A DNA stretch of 64,000 nucleotides from Bog-950 sp044228435 (lineage in GTDB: Bacteria; Bacteroidota; Bacteroidia; Chitinophagales; LD1), in the NCBI GenBank assembly GCA_044228435.1, contig JBGAUW010000007.1, forward strand, positions 1-64,000, in the 5' to 3' direction. The notes under the pieces were generated by a model. It ran no database searches, was not told the origin of the DNA, and saw only the letters and a list, made by a program, of their open reading frames with translations. A program made the position numbers and the translations under genes. This document shows positions 27,543-35,528 of this stretch, piece by piece. Positions within the stretch are counted from its first letter, which is position 1. Every line of letters begins with the position of its first letter.

Positions 27543-28481
27543 TTACTTCACCTTTTTATAGATGTCCTTGTATCCAAAAAAATCGATGTAATGTTGGGTG
27601 CGCAGATAGATCTCCTTAATCTCTTCTTTGCTCAGCTCTTTAGCTGTTTTAATGTTCACCTCTTCGGTAGGTATGCGGATAGTGCCCCATGGGTAAACTT
27701 CTTTTAAAGGTTCACCGTTCCAGCTTGGCGATTTTAACGTATCGGCATATTTTAGGCCAACGCTTTTGAATAAAGGTGCAAGGGCTTTCTTTCTATCAGC
27801 CAAAATATCTTCGTAGCGAACTATAAAACACTTCTCGGGGAACTTTTGCTGATAAATATTCATGTAATACTGGCACATAACCCAGCCCGTTATATAGTGG
27901 TTAAGCGAAAGTGGCACCGCACGCTTCTTTGTATCGGCATAGGCCGAGAATGGATTGCGGATAATGTGTAACACAAATCCCTTACCTTCCATATCCGCTA
28001 CAATTTTTTCAGCATCTACACCTATTATTGGGCTGTATCCTACATATGCTTTCTCTTTACCGGTGCGGTTGTAGTTTTTCCAGGCAGCAAAAGTTGCATG
28101 GTAAAAAGCCGACATTAAATTACCCTTGGTAACCGGGCGGCCCTTCATAAAGGCTACAAATTCCTTCTTGCGGTCTTTATCGCTAAGGTTAAATTCTGCT
28201 GTGCGGAATTTACTTACATATGGGGTTTTTGAACGCACCTTACCTTCTTCGTCAATTATCATTTCATAAGCATCTTCTACACTGGTGCCCATTGGAAAAA
28301 CCGGCCAACGGTATTTAAGCGGAAACATGCTGCTTAGGTGGTCGTTTACAAATTTGGTTCCGGGCTGGCTTTCGAAAGGATACACCATTAATTCCGGGTG
28401 GCCGTCAAGTATGCGGTGGGTAGTGTTGCCCCCGTTTTCATACATTGCCGAAATCATAATTAGCGATAAATCGGATTTCAT
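27543..28481 (-). CDS. Sulfotransferase-family protein
   Basis: 312 residues, no signal peptide. The N-terminal SLIMISAMYENGGNTTHRILDGHPELMVYP corresponds to the 5'-phosphosulfate-binding (PAPS) loop region of sulfotransferases, where a small-residue loop and H/R follow a beta strand. The 3'-phosphate-binding motif is HIIRNPFSAYADTKKRA. A later FIVRYEDILADRKKAL is the conserved 'RYEDL' helix of the Sulfotransfer_1/3 clan. It would move sulfate from PAPS to a glycan, lipid or peptide acceptor in the cytoplasm. It is the last gene of a three-gene minus-strand cassette after a GT2 glycosyltransferase and a TIGR03032/DUF4915-like protein. Acceptor unknown. The P-loop is somewhat atypical (GGNTT), so activity is inferred. 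Confidence 0.85.
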   Translation of the reverse strand: MKSDLSLIMISAMYENGGNTTHRILDGHPELMVYPFESQPGTKFVNDHLSSMFPLKYRWPVFPMGTSVEDAYEMIIDEEGKVRSKTPYVSKFRTAEFNLSDKDRKKEFVAFMKGRPVTKGNLMSAFYHATFAAWKNYNRTGKEKAYVGYSPIIGVDAEKIVADMEGKGFVLHIIRNPFSAYADTKKRAVPLSLNHYITGWVMCQYYMNIYQQKFPEKCFIVRYEDILADRKKALAPLFKSVGLKYADTLKSPSWNGEPLKEVYPWGTIRIPTEEVNIKTAKELSKEEIKEIYLRTQHYIDFFGYKDIYKKVK

Positions 28482-28550
28482 TTTGTTTTATTGGTTTAGG
28501 TGACTAATGTGTTACAATACTATAAAGTTCTTTAATTATATGAATTGGTT

Positions 28551-29714
28551 TTAAATAAGATGCCTGAAAAAAAACTCTTGCTGCTCTGCGTTACTGGCAA
28601 CAGGCTGGGTAAAAATAAAGCCCGACGATACTTTTGCCGGCAGCCATTCTATGCCATATATCTGGTTGGCAAGTGGCCACTCAATACTACCTAATATCTT
28701 TTGCGTTTTTATATCTATGGCATAAATACCGCATTTTTGAATATCGGAATTAAGGCCCGGGGCATACATTTTAAACTTGGGTATAATTTTAGAAATGCCA
28801 ACAAACGCTATGTCGTTAAAGAACGATAGCCCCCTTGTCCAACCCGGTAAATCCATAAACGGTGCAAAATCGCCTTTCTCTATATATCCAAGCTGGCCAT
28901 AGCCGCTATTATTTACCCATAGTTTACCTTTATGCAACTTTGCCGAATGAGGGCGGGTAAGATTACGGGCTACCACTTTCCTGGTTTTACCCGAAAAAAT
29001 AACTCCCATTTTGTCAACCGGAAAGCGAACATCGCCGGGCTTATAGCCGCCGGGTTTTTCAGCCGAGGCCGAGAAAAAAGAATTGCGTATTGTGTTTCCC
29101 GCAGCAATTGAATTTAACTGCAGGTGGTTGGCATTTTGCTTACTGGCCGGCAAAGGCGACCATACTGTATCTTCTGACTTTGAAGAGTTAAAGTCAATTT
29201 CTATAATCCCATTTTTGCCAACCGAATTGGCATATAGTTTATCGCCTATAAAAGCAAGGTCGTGGAAGTAATAAGCGCCGGCGTAATATTTAACGCGCGA
29301 GGGGGTAAGGTAGTTTTCGCTGGTTTTCTTTTTATCGTAACCGGCCCTGTCCATTAATTTATTAGCAGGGCAAAGCTCTATTATTTTGTTTGGGCTTCGG
29401 GTACTGGCTATATAAACTTTATTGGTTTTTCGGTTTACGGCTATACCATTAGGGTGGGGCAGGTGCAAAAACGATTGGCGCAGGTTGCCCTTTTTTACAT
29501 TAAGGGCTAATACCAAGTGTTCGTATTCACGGGTTACCAGCAAGGTTATTTTAAGCTTTTCGAGCACCTGCAAAAAGCTGCCTTCAATTACATAATCTAA
29601 CGATTGCGATACAATGCCATTCGCTTCATAATCTCCGCCAATAACTTTGGCAGGGTCGCGCAAGGCATTATTTTGGGTATCTCTTAACTGTTCAAAATTA
29701 ACCCCTGTGCTCAT
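28551..29714 (-). CDS. TIGR03032/DUF4915-like beta-propeller protein
   Basis: 387 residues. Sequence landmarks match, from memory, the TIGR03032 (DUF4915) family. These are FLQVLEKLKITLLVTREYEHL near the start, GIAVNRKTNKVYIASTRSPNKI, YFHDLAFIGDKLYANSVGKNGI, HLQLNSIA, RPHSAKLHKGKLWVNNSGYGQLGYI, LPGWTRGLSFFNDIAFVGISK and KCGIYAIDIKTQKILGSIEWP. These recur like blades of a propeller. The family's function is not established; members are often near sulfotransferases and glycosyltransferases, which is the arrangement here. No signal peptide. The start codon overlaps the GT2 stop (ATGA), which indicates translational coupling. It may be a scaffold or an enzyme working on the same acceptor. Confidence 0.8.
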   Translation of the reverse strand: MSTGVNFEQLRDTQNNALRDPAKVIGGDYEANGIVSQSLDYVIEGSFLQVLEKLKITLLVTREYEHLVLALNVKKGNLRQSFLHLPHPNGIAVNRKTNKVYIASTRSPNKIIELCPANKLMDRAGYDKKKTSENYLTPSRVKYYAGAYYFHDLAFIGDKLYANSVGKNGIIEIDFNSSKSEDTVWSPLPASKQNANHLQLNSIAAGNTIRNSFFSASAEKPGGYKPGDVRFPVDKMGVIFSGKTRKVVARNLTRPHSAKLHKGKLWVNNSGYGQLGYIEKGDFAPFMDLPGWTRGLSFFNDIAFVGISKIIPKFKMYAPGLNSDIQKCGIYAIDIKTQKILGSIEWPLANQIYGIEWLPAKVSSGFIFTQPVASNAEQQEFFFRHLI

Positions 29715-30391
29715 AGCTTATTTCTAAGTTCAAACAATCCTTTATACATTTTCCAGGCCGATTTAAAGCTTGTAGTGCTGCGTCCGCCTATGCGCTTGGT
29801 CGATAAAATCAATATCTCCACTATCTGCACCTGGTTGCGGTAAATGCGGGCCATCAATTCGGCATCAATCAAATCGCCGTCCGATATCAGGTTTATATCT
29901 TTAAGATATTTGGCCGGCACTACTTTAGGTGTTCCGTTTACATCCCATAAAGGTGTGCCCAGCAGCATCCGGTTTTCGTAGTTGTATAAAATAGAGCCTA
30001 TTTTGCGTGTAAAGCTTTCCCGTATAACTCTTGTGGTTTTAATAACAGTTTTATCGTTTGCCAGTCCGTAGGTAAGTATCAGCATTAAATCATCAATGGT
30101 AGTGCGGGCAGAGTTGGTATAGCATACCAGTTCGCCTTTTGCCTGAGCCAGGCCAAACTTAACAGCCCTACCCCAGCCGCCTAATTGCAGATTATGCACT
30201 ATTACATTAGGGTTTTTGGCAGCCAGCCGCTGTGCTTTTTCGTAGCTATCATCTTTACTGCCGTTTACTATAAAAAGCAGCTCCCACGCAACATTTAATT
30301 CAGGTAACCGGGTGGTGTATTGCTCAAACAAAAAATCAAGTTGCTCGCTTTGGTTGTAAATGGGAAGTATAACCGAAATACGTGGCAGCAT
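29711..30391 (-). CDS. Family 2 glycosyltransferase
   Basis: 226 residues. A GT-A fold is visible. The N-terminal strand is ISVILPIYNQSEQLDFL. The nucleotide-sugar binding segment is ELLFIVNGSKDDSYEKA. GGWGRAVKFGLAQAKGELVCYTNSARTTIDDL occupies the place where GT2 enzymes carry the DxD region; here it reads TNSARTTID, so the classical DxD is replaced. Later DGDLIDAELMARIYRNQVQIVEI is the conserved 'E-L..r..r.g..i.EvPi' helix. The family includes dolichol-phosphate-mannose-synthase-like enzymes. The missing DxD leaves the activity uncertain. First gene of the cassette; the next gene overlaps its stop by four bases. Confidence 0.85.
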   Translation of the reverse strand: MLPRISVILPIYNQSEQLDFLFEQYTTRLPELNVAWELLFIVNGSKDDSYEKAQRLAAKNPNVIVHNLQLGGWGRAVKFGLAQAKGELVCYTNSARTTIDDLMLILTYGLANDKTVIKTTRVIRESFTRKIGSILYNYENRMLLGTPLWDVNGTPKVVPAKYLKDINLISDGDLIDAELMARIYRNQVQIVEILILSTKRIGGRSTTSFKSAWKMYKGLFELRNKL

Positions 30392-30431
30392 ATATTAATA
30401 GCCTTGTTAATGATTTTGTATCTGAATAGTT

Positions 30432-30439
30432 CAAATATA
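30432..30439 (-). promoter_or_regulatory. -7 promoter box of the GT2/TIGR03032/sulfotransferase cassette
   Basis: On the minus strand the sequence is TATATTTG, a perfect TAnnTTTG box, about 40 bases upstream of the glycosyltransferase start. I see no clear TTTG at the expected -33 distance. Confidence 0.5.
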
Positions 30440-30572
30440 AAAAGGCAAGCCACTATTTAACCACCTTAGCCACTTATCTTTTCAAAAAAATGTGTTTAAT
30501 TGTATGCAAATGAAAACACCGGGGCTTGTGGGGATACTCCTTCATGGCATAAAAGTTGTAGCTGACTAAACT

Positions 30573-30797
30573 ATGAGCCACGCATTTGTAAAAGAAGATG
30601 ACCCGCAATGGTTACATGAGGTTGCCCCAACCTTAAAAGCGTTGGCGCATTACCTTAGTGCAGAGCATAATGGCCGGCCAATGTACGAAAAGCGAAACTG
30701 GTTTGATGCAGAACGAAAGCTGGAGTTTCATGAAATGACAGATGGGCTAACCTACTTTATTAACGAAGCGGGCACCTGGGATGTATTTTTAGATTAA
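30573..30797 (+). CDS. Small conserved hypothetical protein (74 aa)
   Basis: ATG at 30573. A soluble, acidic small protein with clustered aromatic residues: W13 near the start, NWFDAERKLEFHEMTDGLTYFIN in the middle and TWDVFLD at the end. Protein-like composition, an ATG start and an isolated position with its own 180-base upstream region support a real gene. It converges with the minus-strand gene that ends at 30798, directly adjacent to its stop. Function unknown. Confidence 0.65.
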   Translation: MSHAFVKEDDPQWLHEVAPTLKALAHYLSAEHNGRPMYEKRNWFDAERKLEFHEMTDGLTYFINEAGTWDVFLD

Positions 30798-31220
30798 TTA
30801 CTTAAAGGGGCGGAAAATGTAAAACTTAAGCCCCAGGCCCCGTTTGGAGACAAACACAGATGCATTACCTAAATTTATACGAATAGGATGGCTAAGCAGT
30901 TCCTTAAAACCTTCCGCTGTATTGTTGCCCGAGGGCTTTAACTGTGCTACAATTCTATTTTTATCCTTTTCGTTTGTTTGTTGTTGGTTAAGTGTGGCGG
31001 AATAAAAACCGGGCTGCTGGGTGGCAACTGTATTATTAATAATTATAGGTATAGGCGCAACTTCTTCTGTTTTGTTTTGCTTTACAGCAGGCACAACATC
31101 CATTGGCGGAAGTAATTTTATTTTTAAGGCAACTGCATTGTTTGTTGCAGCAAACCGCTGTTGCGAATTTGCAGCTGCGGCAAAGCCAATTACCATAAAT
31201 AAAATAATAGCATAACGCAT
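30798..31220 (-). CDS. Small secreted hypothetical protein (140 aa)
   Basis: ATG at 31220. A signal peptide is visible (MRYAIILFMVIGFAAAANSQQ, cleavage near 19-20), so it is periplasmic or outer-membrane associated. The middle is Gln/Asn/Pro-rich and probably unstructured. The last ~35 residues (HPIRINLGNASVFVSKRGLGLKFYIFRPFK) look beta-structured and aromatic-ended. No domain is recognised. Its stop is adjacent to the stop of the convergent 74-residue gene. Function unknown. Confidence 0.65.
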   Translation of the reverse strand: MRYAIILFMVIGFAAAANSQQRFAATNNAVALKIKLLPPMDVVPAVKQNKTEEVAPIPIIINNTVATQQPGFYSATLNQQQTNEKDKNRIVAQLKPSGNNTAEGFKELLSHPIRINLGNASVFVSKRGLGLKFYIFRPFK

Positions 31221-31309
31221 ATTTATTATACGTAAGTGCGGTAATAGTGTTTACTTATTTCAGGTATTTAAAGTGGATTGTTTTACGTTGCCTTACCCTA
31301 TTAAATAAC

Positions 31310-31339
31310 AACTGCCGGCTTCTCAGTCCGGCAGTTTTT
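31310..31339. terminator. Rho-independent terminator, probably bidirectional
   Basis: A perfect 9-bp stem (AACTGCCGG at 31310-31318, CCGGCAGTT at 31328-31336) with a 9-base loop is followed by TTTTT on the plus strand and by TTGTTATTT on the minus strand. It lies 25 bases downstream of the minus-strand small gene at 31361-31549 and supports that gene being transcribed. Confidence 0.75.
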
Positions 31340-31360
31340 GTTATAGTAAAAAAGTTGTGG

Positions 31361-31549
31361 TTATCGGGTTACACCATTAGGTTTGGCAACAGGTAGTTTT
31401 TGTTCACCCTGTGCCGGTTGGGCAGATGGTGCGCCAATAGTAGTTGGTTGCTCTTTGGCTACTACCTCGCCTATAAATTCATTCGAAAAATCGGCAGACA
31501 TTTTCGCTACCCTTTCTGCCTCCTTTAGTATGTATGCAAATGATGTCAT
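31361..31549 (-). CDS. Small hypothetical protein (62 aa)
   Basis: I use the ATG at 31549 (MTSFAYILKEAERVAKMS). A longer frame would begin with a TTG at 31585. The first half is helical and amphipathic (FAYILKEAERVAKMSADFSNEF). The second half is Pro/Gln/Ala-rich and probably disordered. No family recognised. A strong hairpin terminator 25 bases after the stop, in the right orientation, is the best independent support. Could still be a non-coding transcript. Confidence 0.45.
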   Translation of the reverse strand: MTSFAYILKEAERVAKMSADFSNEFIGEVVAKEQPTTIGAPSAQPAQGEQKLPVAKPNGVTR

Positions 31550-31760
31550 GGTTATATATACGCCTGCATGGCTTTGGTGTTTCAACTATAGCGGGTAAAA
31601 TAACAATGTGCAAATTGTTCCTTTTGCACTTGTATGCCAATTACCTTTATAAAACAAAATTCAGCATCCAATTGTTAGTTTATAATGTCTAAACTTAACG
31701 GCCCCCAAAAGCGCATTTAACAACCCGAACGAACCGGGGCTATCTATTAACGTATAATTA

Positions 31761-31768
31761 TAAATTTG
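31761..31768 (+). promoter_or_regulatory. -7 promoter box of the M4 metalloprotease gene
   Basis: TAAATTTG, a perfect TAnnTTTG match, 24 bases upstream of the ATG at 31793. No clear TTTG is present at -33. Confidence 0.55.
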
Positions 31769-31792
31769 CAGTAGCAGAAAAATAAAATCAAA

Positions 31793-34624
31793 ATGGCAAA
31801 ATTCTCCCGGTTAGTTGTTTTAGTGTTTGTATTTATGGCCCAGGTGGTAATGGCTAAGGTTATCCCGGGCAAGTATTCTTCTATTCCTCAATACCTTCCC
31901 CTCGATAAAAATACGGTGGTTACTATTGAAGAATTGCCGGATTTTATGGCCCGCAATTACAAACTGCCTGCAGGCAATGGTTTTAAATTGCTGAATAAAG
32001 AAACTGACCAGCTGGGAATTACGCACTACCGTTATCAGCAAACCGTAAATAGCATTCCTGTTGAGGGCACTATGTATATTGCACATGTACGCAACGGTGT
32101 TATACAAAGCCTTAACGGCGATTTAATGGATGGTCTGCAGGCTGCAACTTTGCCTGTTATTGACGCAAAAACAGCAATTGAGAAAGCCCTATTATATACA
32201 GCGGCCCAACAGTATAAGTGGGAATCAGCTGAGGCGGAACTGGCTTTAAAAGAATTGGCAGGCAATACCAACGCCACCTACTATCCAAATCCAACATTGG
32301 TATACGTAGCTAAGGCAGGTAAACTAAGTACCAAGGAGTTTGTGTTGGCTTATAAAATGGATATATACGCTGTTAAGCCTTTATCGCGCAATTATGTATT
32401 TGTAAATGCAACTACCGGAGATGTTGTACATACTAAAAACAGGATTGAAAATGTAGATGTGGTAGCCACCGCCCAAACACAATACAGCGGGCTACAGGCT
32501 ATTACCACCGATAGCTATAACGGCAGTTACCGTTTACGCGAAGCAGCGCGTGGCAACGGAATACGAACTTACAATGCCCAGCAGTCTACCAACCCCGGAA
32601 ACACCGATTTTACCAATGCTACAACTACCTGGAACAACGTAAACGCCAATAAGGACCAGTATGCTACCGATGCACACTTTGCCAGCGAGATGACCTATGA
32701 TTTTTACCGAAATAATTTCAATCGCAATAGTCTTGATGATAACGGTTTAACCCTGGTATCCTACGTGCACTACGACCAGGATTTGGATAATGCATTTTGG
32801 GACGGAGGTGCCATGTATTATGGCGATGGTGATGCTGTATTAAATGGTACCACGCCATACACAACCCTTGATATTGGAGGCCACGAAATAACACACGGAT
32901 TAACCCAGTTTACTGCCGATTTGAATTACCAGGATGAGAGTGGTGCCTTAAATGAATCGTTTAGTGATTGTATGGGTATTGCTATCCGGCAGTTTGTTAA
33001 GCAGTCGGCTAATGTTGATTATCGTATTGGGAACGATAATGGGAATACATTTCGGTCTTTACAAAATCCCAAATCTTATCAGCAGCCGGATACTTATTTA
33101 GGGCAATATTGGTACGCAGGCGCGCAGGATAATGGAGGGGTGCATACCAATAGCGGTGTACAAAACCACTGGTTTTATGTGTTGGCTAAGGGCGAAACCG
33201 GCACTAATGATAATAGCGACGCATACAATGTAACTGGTATTACTATAGAAAAAGCGCAAGCCATTACTTACCGCAACCTGGCATTTTATTTAACCCCATC
33301 ATCGGAGTATGCCGATGCCCGTACTTATTCAATATTAGCGGCCGAGGATTTATATGGTTCTTGCTCGCCTGAAGTAATTGCCACAACTAATGCCTGGTAT
33401 GCGGTAGGGGTAGGAGCGGCTTTTGTAGCCGGCGTTACCACCGACTTTGTGGCGCCTGTTACCACAGCCTGCGGTACCCCTGCTGCCATTACCTTTGCCG
33501 ATGCCAGTATAAATGCCAACACTTATGTATGGGATTTTGGCGATGGTGGCACCAGCGCCGATGCTAACCCCACACACACTTACACCACTTTTGGCACGTT
33601 TTCGGTTAAGCTAAAAAGCTATAGTACAGCCTGTGGTGCAGATTCAGTTACGAAAACCCAATACATTACCATTAATGATAACCGCCCTTCGGTTACAGGC
33701 GATGTAACTATTTGCCCCGGCAGCACCGCTACGCTAAGTGCTGATGGTAACGGCGATATTGCCTGGTACGATGCTCCCACCAACGGTAACCAGGTATTTA
33801 GCGGAGGTTCTTTTACTACACCGGTGCTTACCCAGTCGATTACTTATTTCGCTTCGAGCCTGCTAAACGGCGCTGCGGGAACAGCCGGCCCTGCCTCGCA
33901 AAATTTTGGCAATGGCAGCTATAATAACTTTGCCCACTACATGGAGTTTAATAATACCAAGCCTCAAAAGTTAATTTCGGTATTAACTGATGCTGCCGGT
34001 GCGGGCAACAGGCTTATTGAACTGCGCGATGCAACTAATAATGTATTGAGTTCGGCCACAGTTAATTTAGCTGCAGGCACCCAGACCATTACTTTAAACT
34101 TTGATTTGCCCGTTGCCAATGGCCTGCGCTTAGGTATATGGACTGGCACTACTGCTTTGTATCGTAATAGCAGCGGCTCAAACTATCCTTATAATTCAAC
34201 CGATGGCAGCCTGAGCATTGTGGGTAACGATGCCGGCGACCTTGGCCGTTATTATTTCTTTTACAACTGGCAGTTGCAGCAGCCGCCATGTGCATCTAAC
34301 CGCGTGCCGGTTAATGTAACGGTGCTTGGCCCCGGTTGTGTTAATGGTATAGAGGAGCAATCGGCTATTGGCAGTTTATCTTTATTGCCTAACCCTGCAA
34401 ATACTGTATTGAACGTAACATTAAACGCCACTCAATCAAACGCTAATAGTAAACTGCTTATACAAAACATGTTAGGCGAAACCCTACTTACTCAGCCTAT
34501 GGTAATAAACAATGGCATTAATAACCAGGCGGTAGATTTAAGCACGTATGCGCCGGGCGTTTACCTACTTACTATACAGAGCGATAAAACTTCGGTTACG
34601 AAAAGGTTTGTGAAGAACCCCTAG
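31793..34624 (+). CDS. Secreted M4 (thermolysin-like) metalloprotease with PKD domain and T9SS type-A domain
   Basis: 943 residues. A signal peptide (about 1-21) is followed by an FTP/PepSY-type propeptide (about 40-220, RYQQTVNSIPVEGTMYIAHVRNGVIQSLNGDL). The M4 catalytic domain (about 230-555) has the zinc motif HEITH (H364, E365, H368) and the third ligand E388 in GALNESFSD. The substrate-stabilising histidine lies in NGGVHTNSGVQNHWFY. A PKD domain follows (about 570-630, YVWDFGDGGTSADANPTHTYTTFGTFSV), then a beta-rich region. The end, SLLPNPANTVLNVTLN to VTKRFVKNP, is a type-A sorting domain. The zymogen would be exported by Sec and T9SS and mature outside the cell. Likely used to degrade environmental protein. 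Confidence 0.94.
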   Translation: MAKFSRLVVLVFVFMAQVVMAKVIPGKYSSIPQYLPLDKNTVVTIEELPDFMARNYKLPAGNGFKLLNKETDQLGITHYRYQQTVNSIPVEGTMYIAHVRNGVIQSLNGDLMDGLQAATLPVIDAKTAIEKALLYTAAQQYKWESAEAELALKELAGNTNATYYPNPTLVYVAKAGKLSTKEFVLAYKMDIYAVKPLSRNYVFVNATTGDVVHTKNRIENVDVVATAQTQYSGLQAITTDSYNGSYRLREAARGNGIRTYNAQQSTNPGNTDFTNATTTWNNVNANKDQYATDAHFASEMTYDFYRNNFNRNSLDDNGLTLVSYVHYDQDLDNAFWDGGAMYYGDGDAVLNGTTPYTTLDIGGHEITHGLTQFTADLNYQDESGALNESFSDCMGIAIRQFVKQSANVDYRIGNDNGNTFRSLQNPKSYQQPDTYLGQYWYAGAQDNGGVHTNSGVQNHWFYVLAKGETGTNDNSDAYNVTGITIEKAQAITYRNLAFYLTPSSEYADARTYSILAAEDLYGSCSPEVIATTNAWYAVGVGAAFVAGVTTDFVAPVTTACGTPAAITFADASINANTYVWDFGDGGTSADANPTHTYTTFGTFSVKLKSYSTACGADSVTKTQYITINDNRPSVTGDVTICPGSTATLSADGNGDIAWYDAPTNGNQVFSGGSFTTPVLTQSITYFASSLLNGAAGTAGPASQNFGNGSYNNFAHYMEFNNTKPQKLISVLTDAAGAGNRLIELRDATNNVLSSATVNLAAGTQTITLNFDLPVANGLRLGIWTGTTALYRNSSGSNYPYNSTDGSLSIVGNDAGDLGRYYFFYNWQLQQPPCASNRVPVNVTVLGPGCVNGIEEQSAIGSLSLLPNPANTVLNVTLNATQSNANSKLLIQNMLGETLLTQPMVINNGINNQAVDLSTYAPGVYLLTIQSDKTSVTKRFVKNP

Positions 34625-34650
34625 ATCCCCTTCCCTATAAATCGGGATCT
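34623..34650. repeat. Intergenic inverted repeat
   Basis: AGATCCC (34623-34629) pairs with GGGATCT (34644-34650), immediately after the protease stop, and is followed by seven A. On the minus strand a T-run comes before the hairpin rather than after it, so it is not a standard terminator for either neighbour. It resembles short dispersed intergenic repeats of Bacteroidota. Confidence 0.4.
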
Positions 34651-34701
34651 AAAAAAAGGGGAATTTAAAAAGACCAAAACGAACATAGCTTCATAGGTAA
34701 A

Positions 34702-35430
34702 CTAATGAGGGTGTTTACCCTTACACGGGTTAACAACAAGCTTTTTCATTTTACCTACGTCTTCCGGTGTGTCGTATCCATCGGTTGGATATGGGAGGTA
34801 AACCCAATTTTTGTTTTCCTTTATAAGGTATTCCGGTATTTCTTGAAAAATAGGGCAGGTATCTCCTATGAAATCAAAGGCTCCTTCATGCACTCCAAAT
34901 TCGTTTAGCATTTGCCACTTATGGTTGCAAAGGCTAAATATCTGGCAACTATTTACCTGGCTGTAATCGCAGTAATCCGGAACGAAAGCAATTTCGTCTT
35001 TACCATCTTTATTGTTGTCGCCAATGTTTATTAAACAATATAGGCCCTGCGCAATACCGAGATGTAAGGTGTCGTAACCGGCTGTGCCTAAAGCAAGATA
35101 TACATCAGCTTGTTGATTGTAAAACCAATTAGTAACTGTATTGTCCCAATCTTCCCTGTAAGGGTCGGCAGCGCTATCTATTTCGCTTTTTGTGAGCCTT
35201 GAATAATTGTGCTGATAAAGGGTCTCAGATTTTCCATCGCCATCAAAATCGCCAGAGATCGATAGCTTCCGCAATTTTCTCAATATAACGGTTGTATCTT
35301 CCGCTATAGCAGGTTGCGCTAAGTCGGGGTTGGCGCCCAAACTTTTACATGGCTTATCGCGGTTGCAACAGGTAAACACAAGCAAGCCAATTAGCACTGA
35401 AAATTTAAGAATCTGGAGTTTGGATACCAT
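34702..35430 (-). CDS. Putative lipoprotein, unknown function (242 aa)
   Basis: I start it at the ATG at 35430 (MVSKLQILKFSVLIGLLVFTCC). The frame stays open to 35472, but that extension runs into a perfect terminator stem (35467-35504) and puts residues before the signal sequence. A hydrophobic stretch ends in two cysteines (C21-C22), a probable although imperfect lipobox. The mature part contains GDFDGDGKSETLYQ and NKDGKDEIAFVPDYC, calcium-binding FG-GAP/VCBS-like loops (DxDxDG), and five further cysteines that could form disulfides. Exported and likely anchored in the outer or inner membrane. Function unknown. Confidence 0.7.
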   Translation of the reverse strand: MVSKLQILKFSVLIGLLVFTCCNRDKPCKSLGANPDLAQPAIAEDTTVILRKLRKLSISGDFDGDGKSETLYQHNYSRLTKSEIDSAADPYREDWDNTVTNWFYNQQADVYLALGTAGYDTLHLGIAQGLYCLINIGDNNKDGKDEIAFVPDYCDYSQVNSCQIFSLCNHKWQMLNEFGVHEGAFDFIGDTCPIFQEIPEYLIKENKNWVYLPYPTDGYDTPEDVGKMKKLVVNPCKGKHPH

Positions 35431-35466
35431 TAATATACTGGGTTTTAAAAAAAGGGTATTGGTATA

Positions 35467-35504
35467 ACGCAAACAGCCGGAAGATTATTTCCGGCTGTTT
35501 GCGT
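35467..35504 (-). terminator. Terminator of the type-B adhesin/OmpA/PorP operon
   Basis: A perfect 16-bp stem: ACGCAAACAGCCGGAA (35467-35482) pairs with TTCCGGCTGTTTGCGT (35489-35504), 6-base loop. It lies 25 bases after the PorP/SprF stop. The T-tract on the minus strand is weak but the stem is very stable. Confidence 0.7.
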
Positions 35505-35528
35505 TTATCCTAGTTTTTTATCAGGTTA

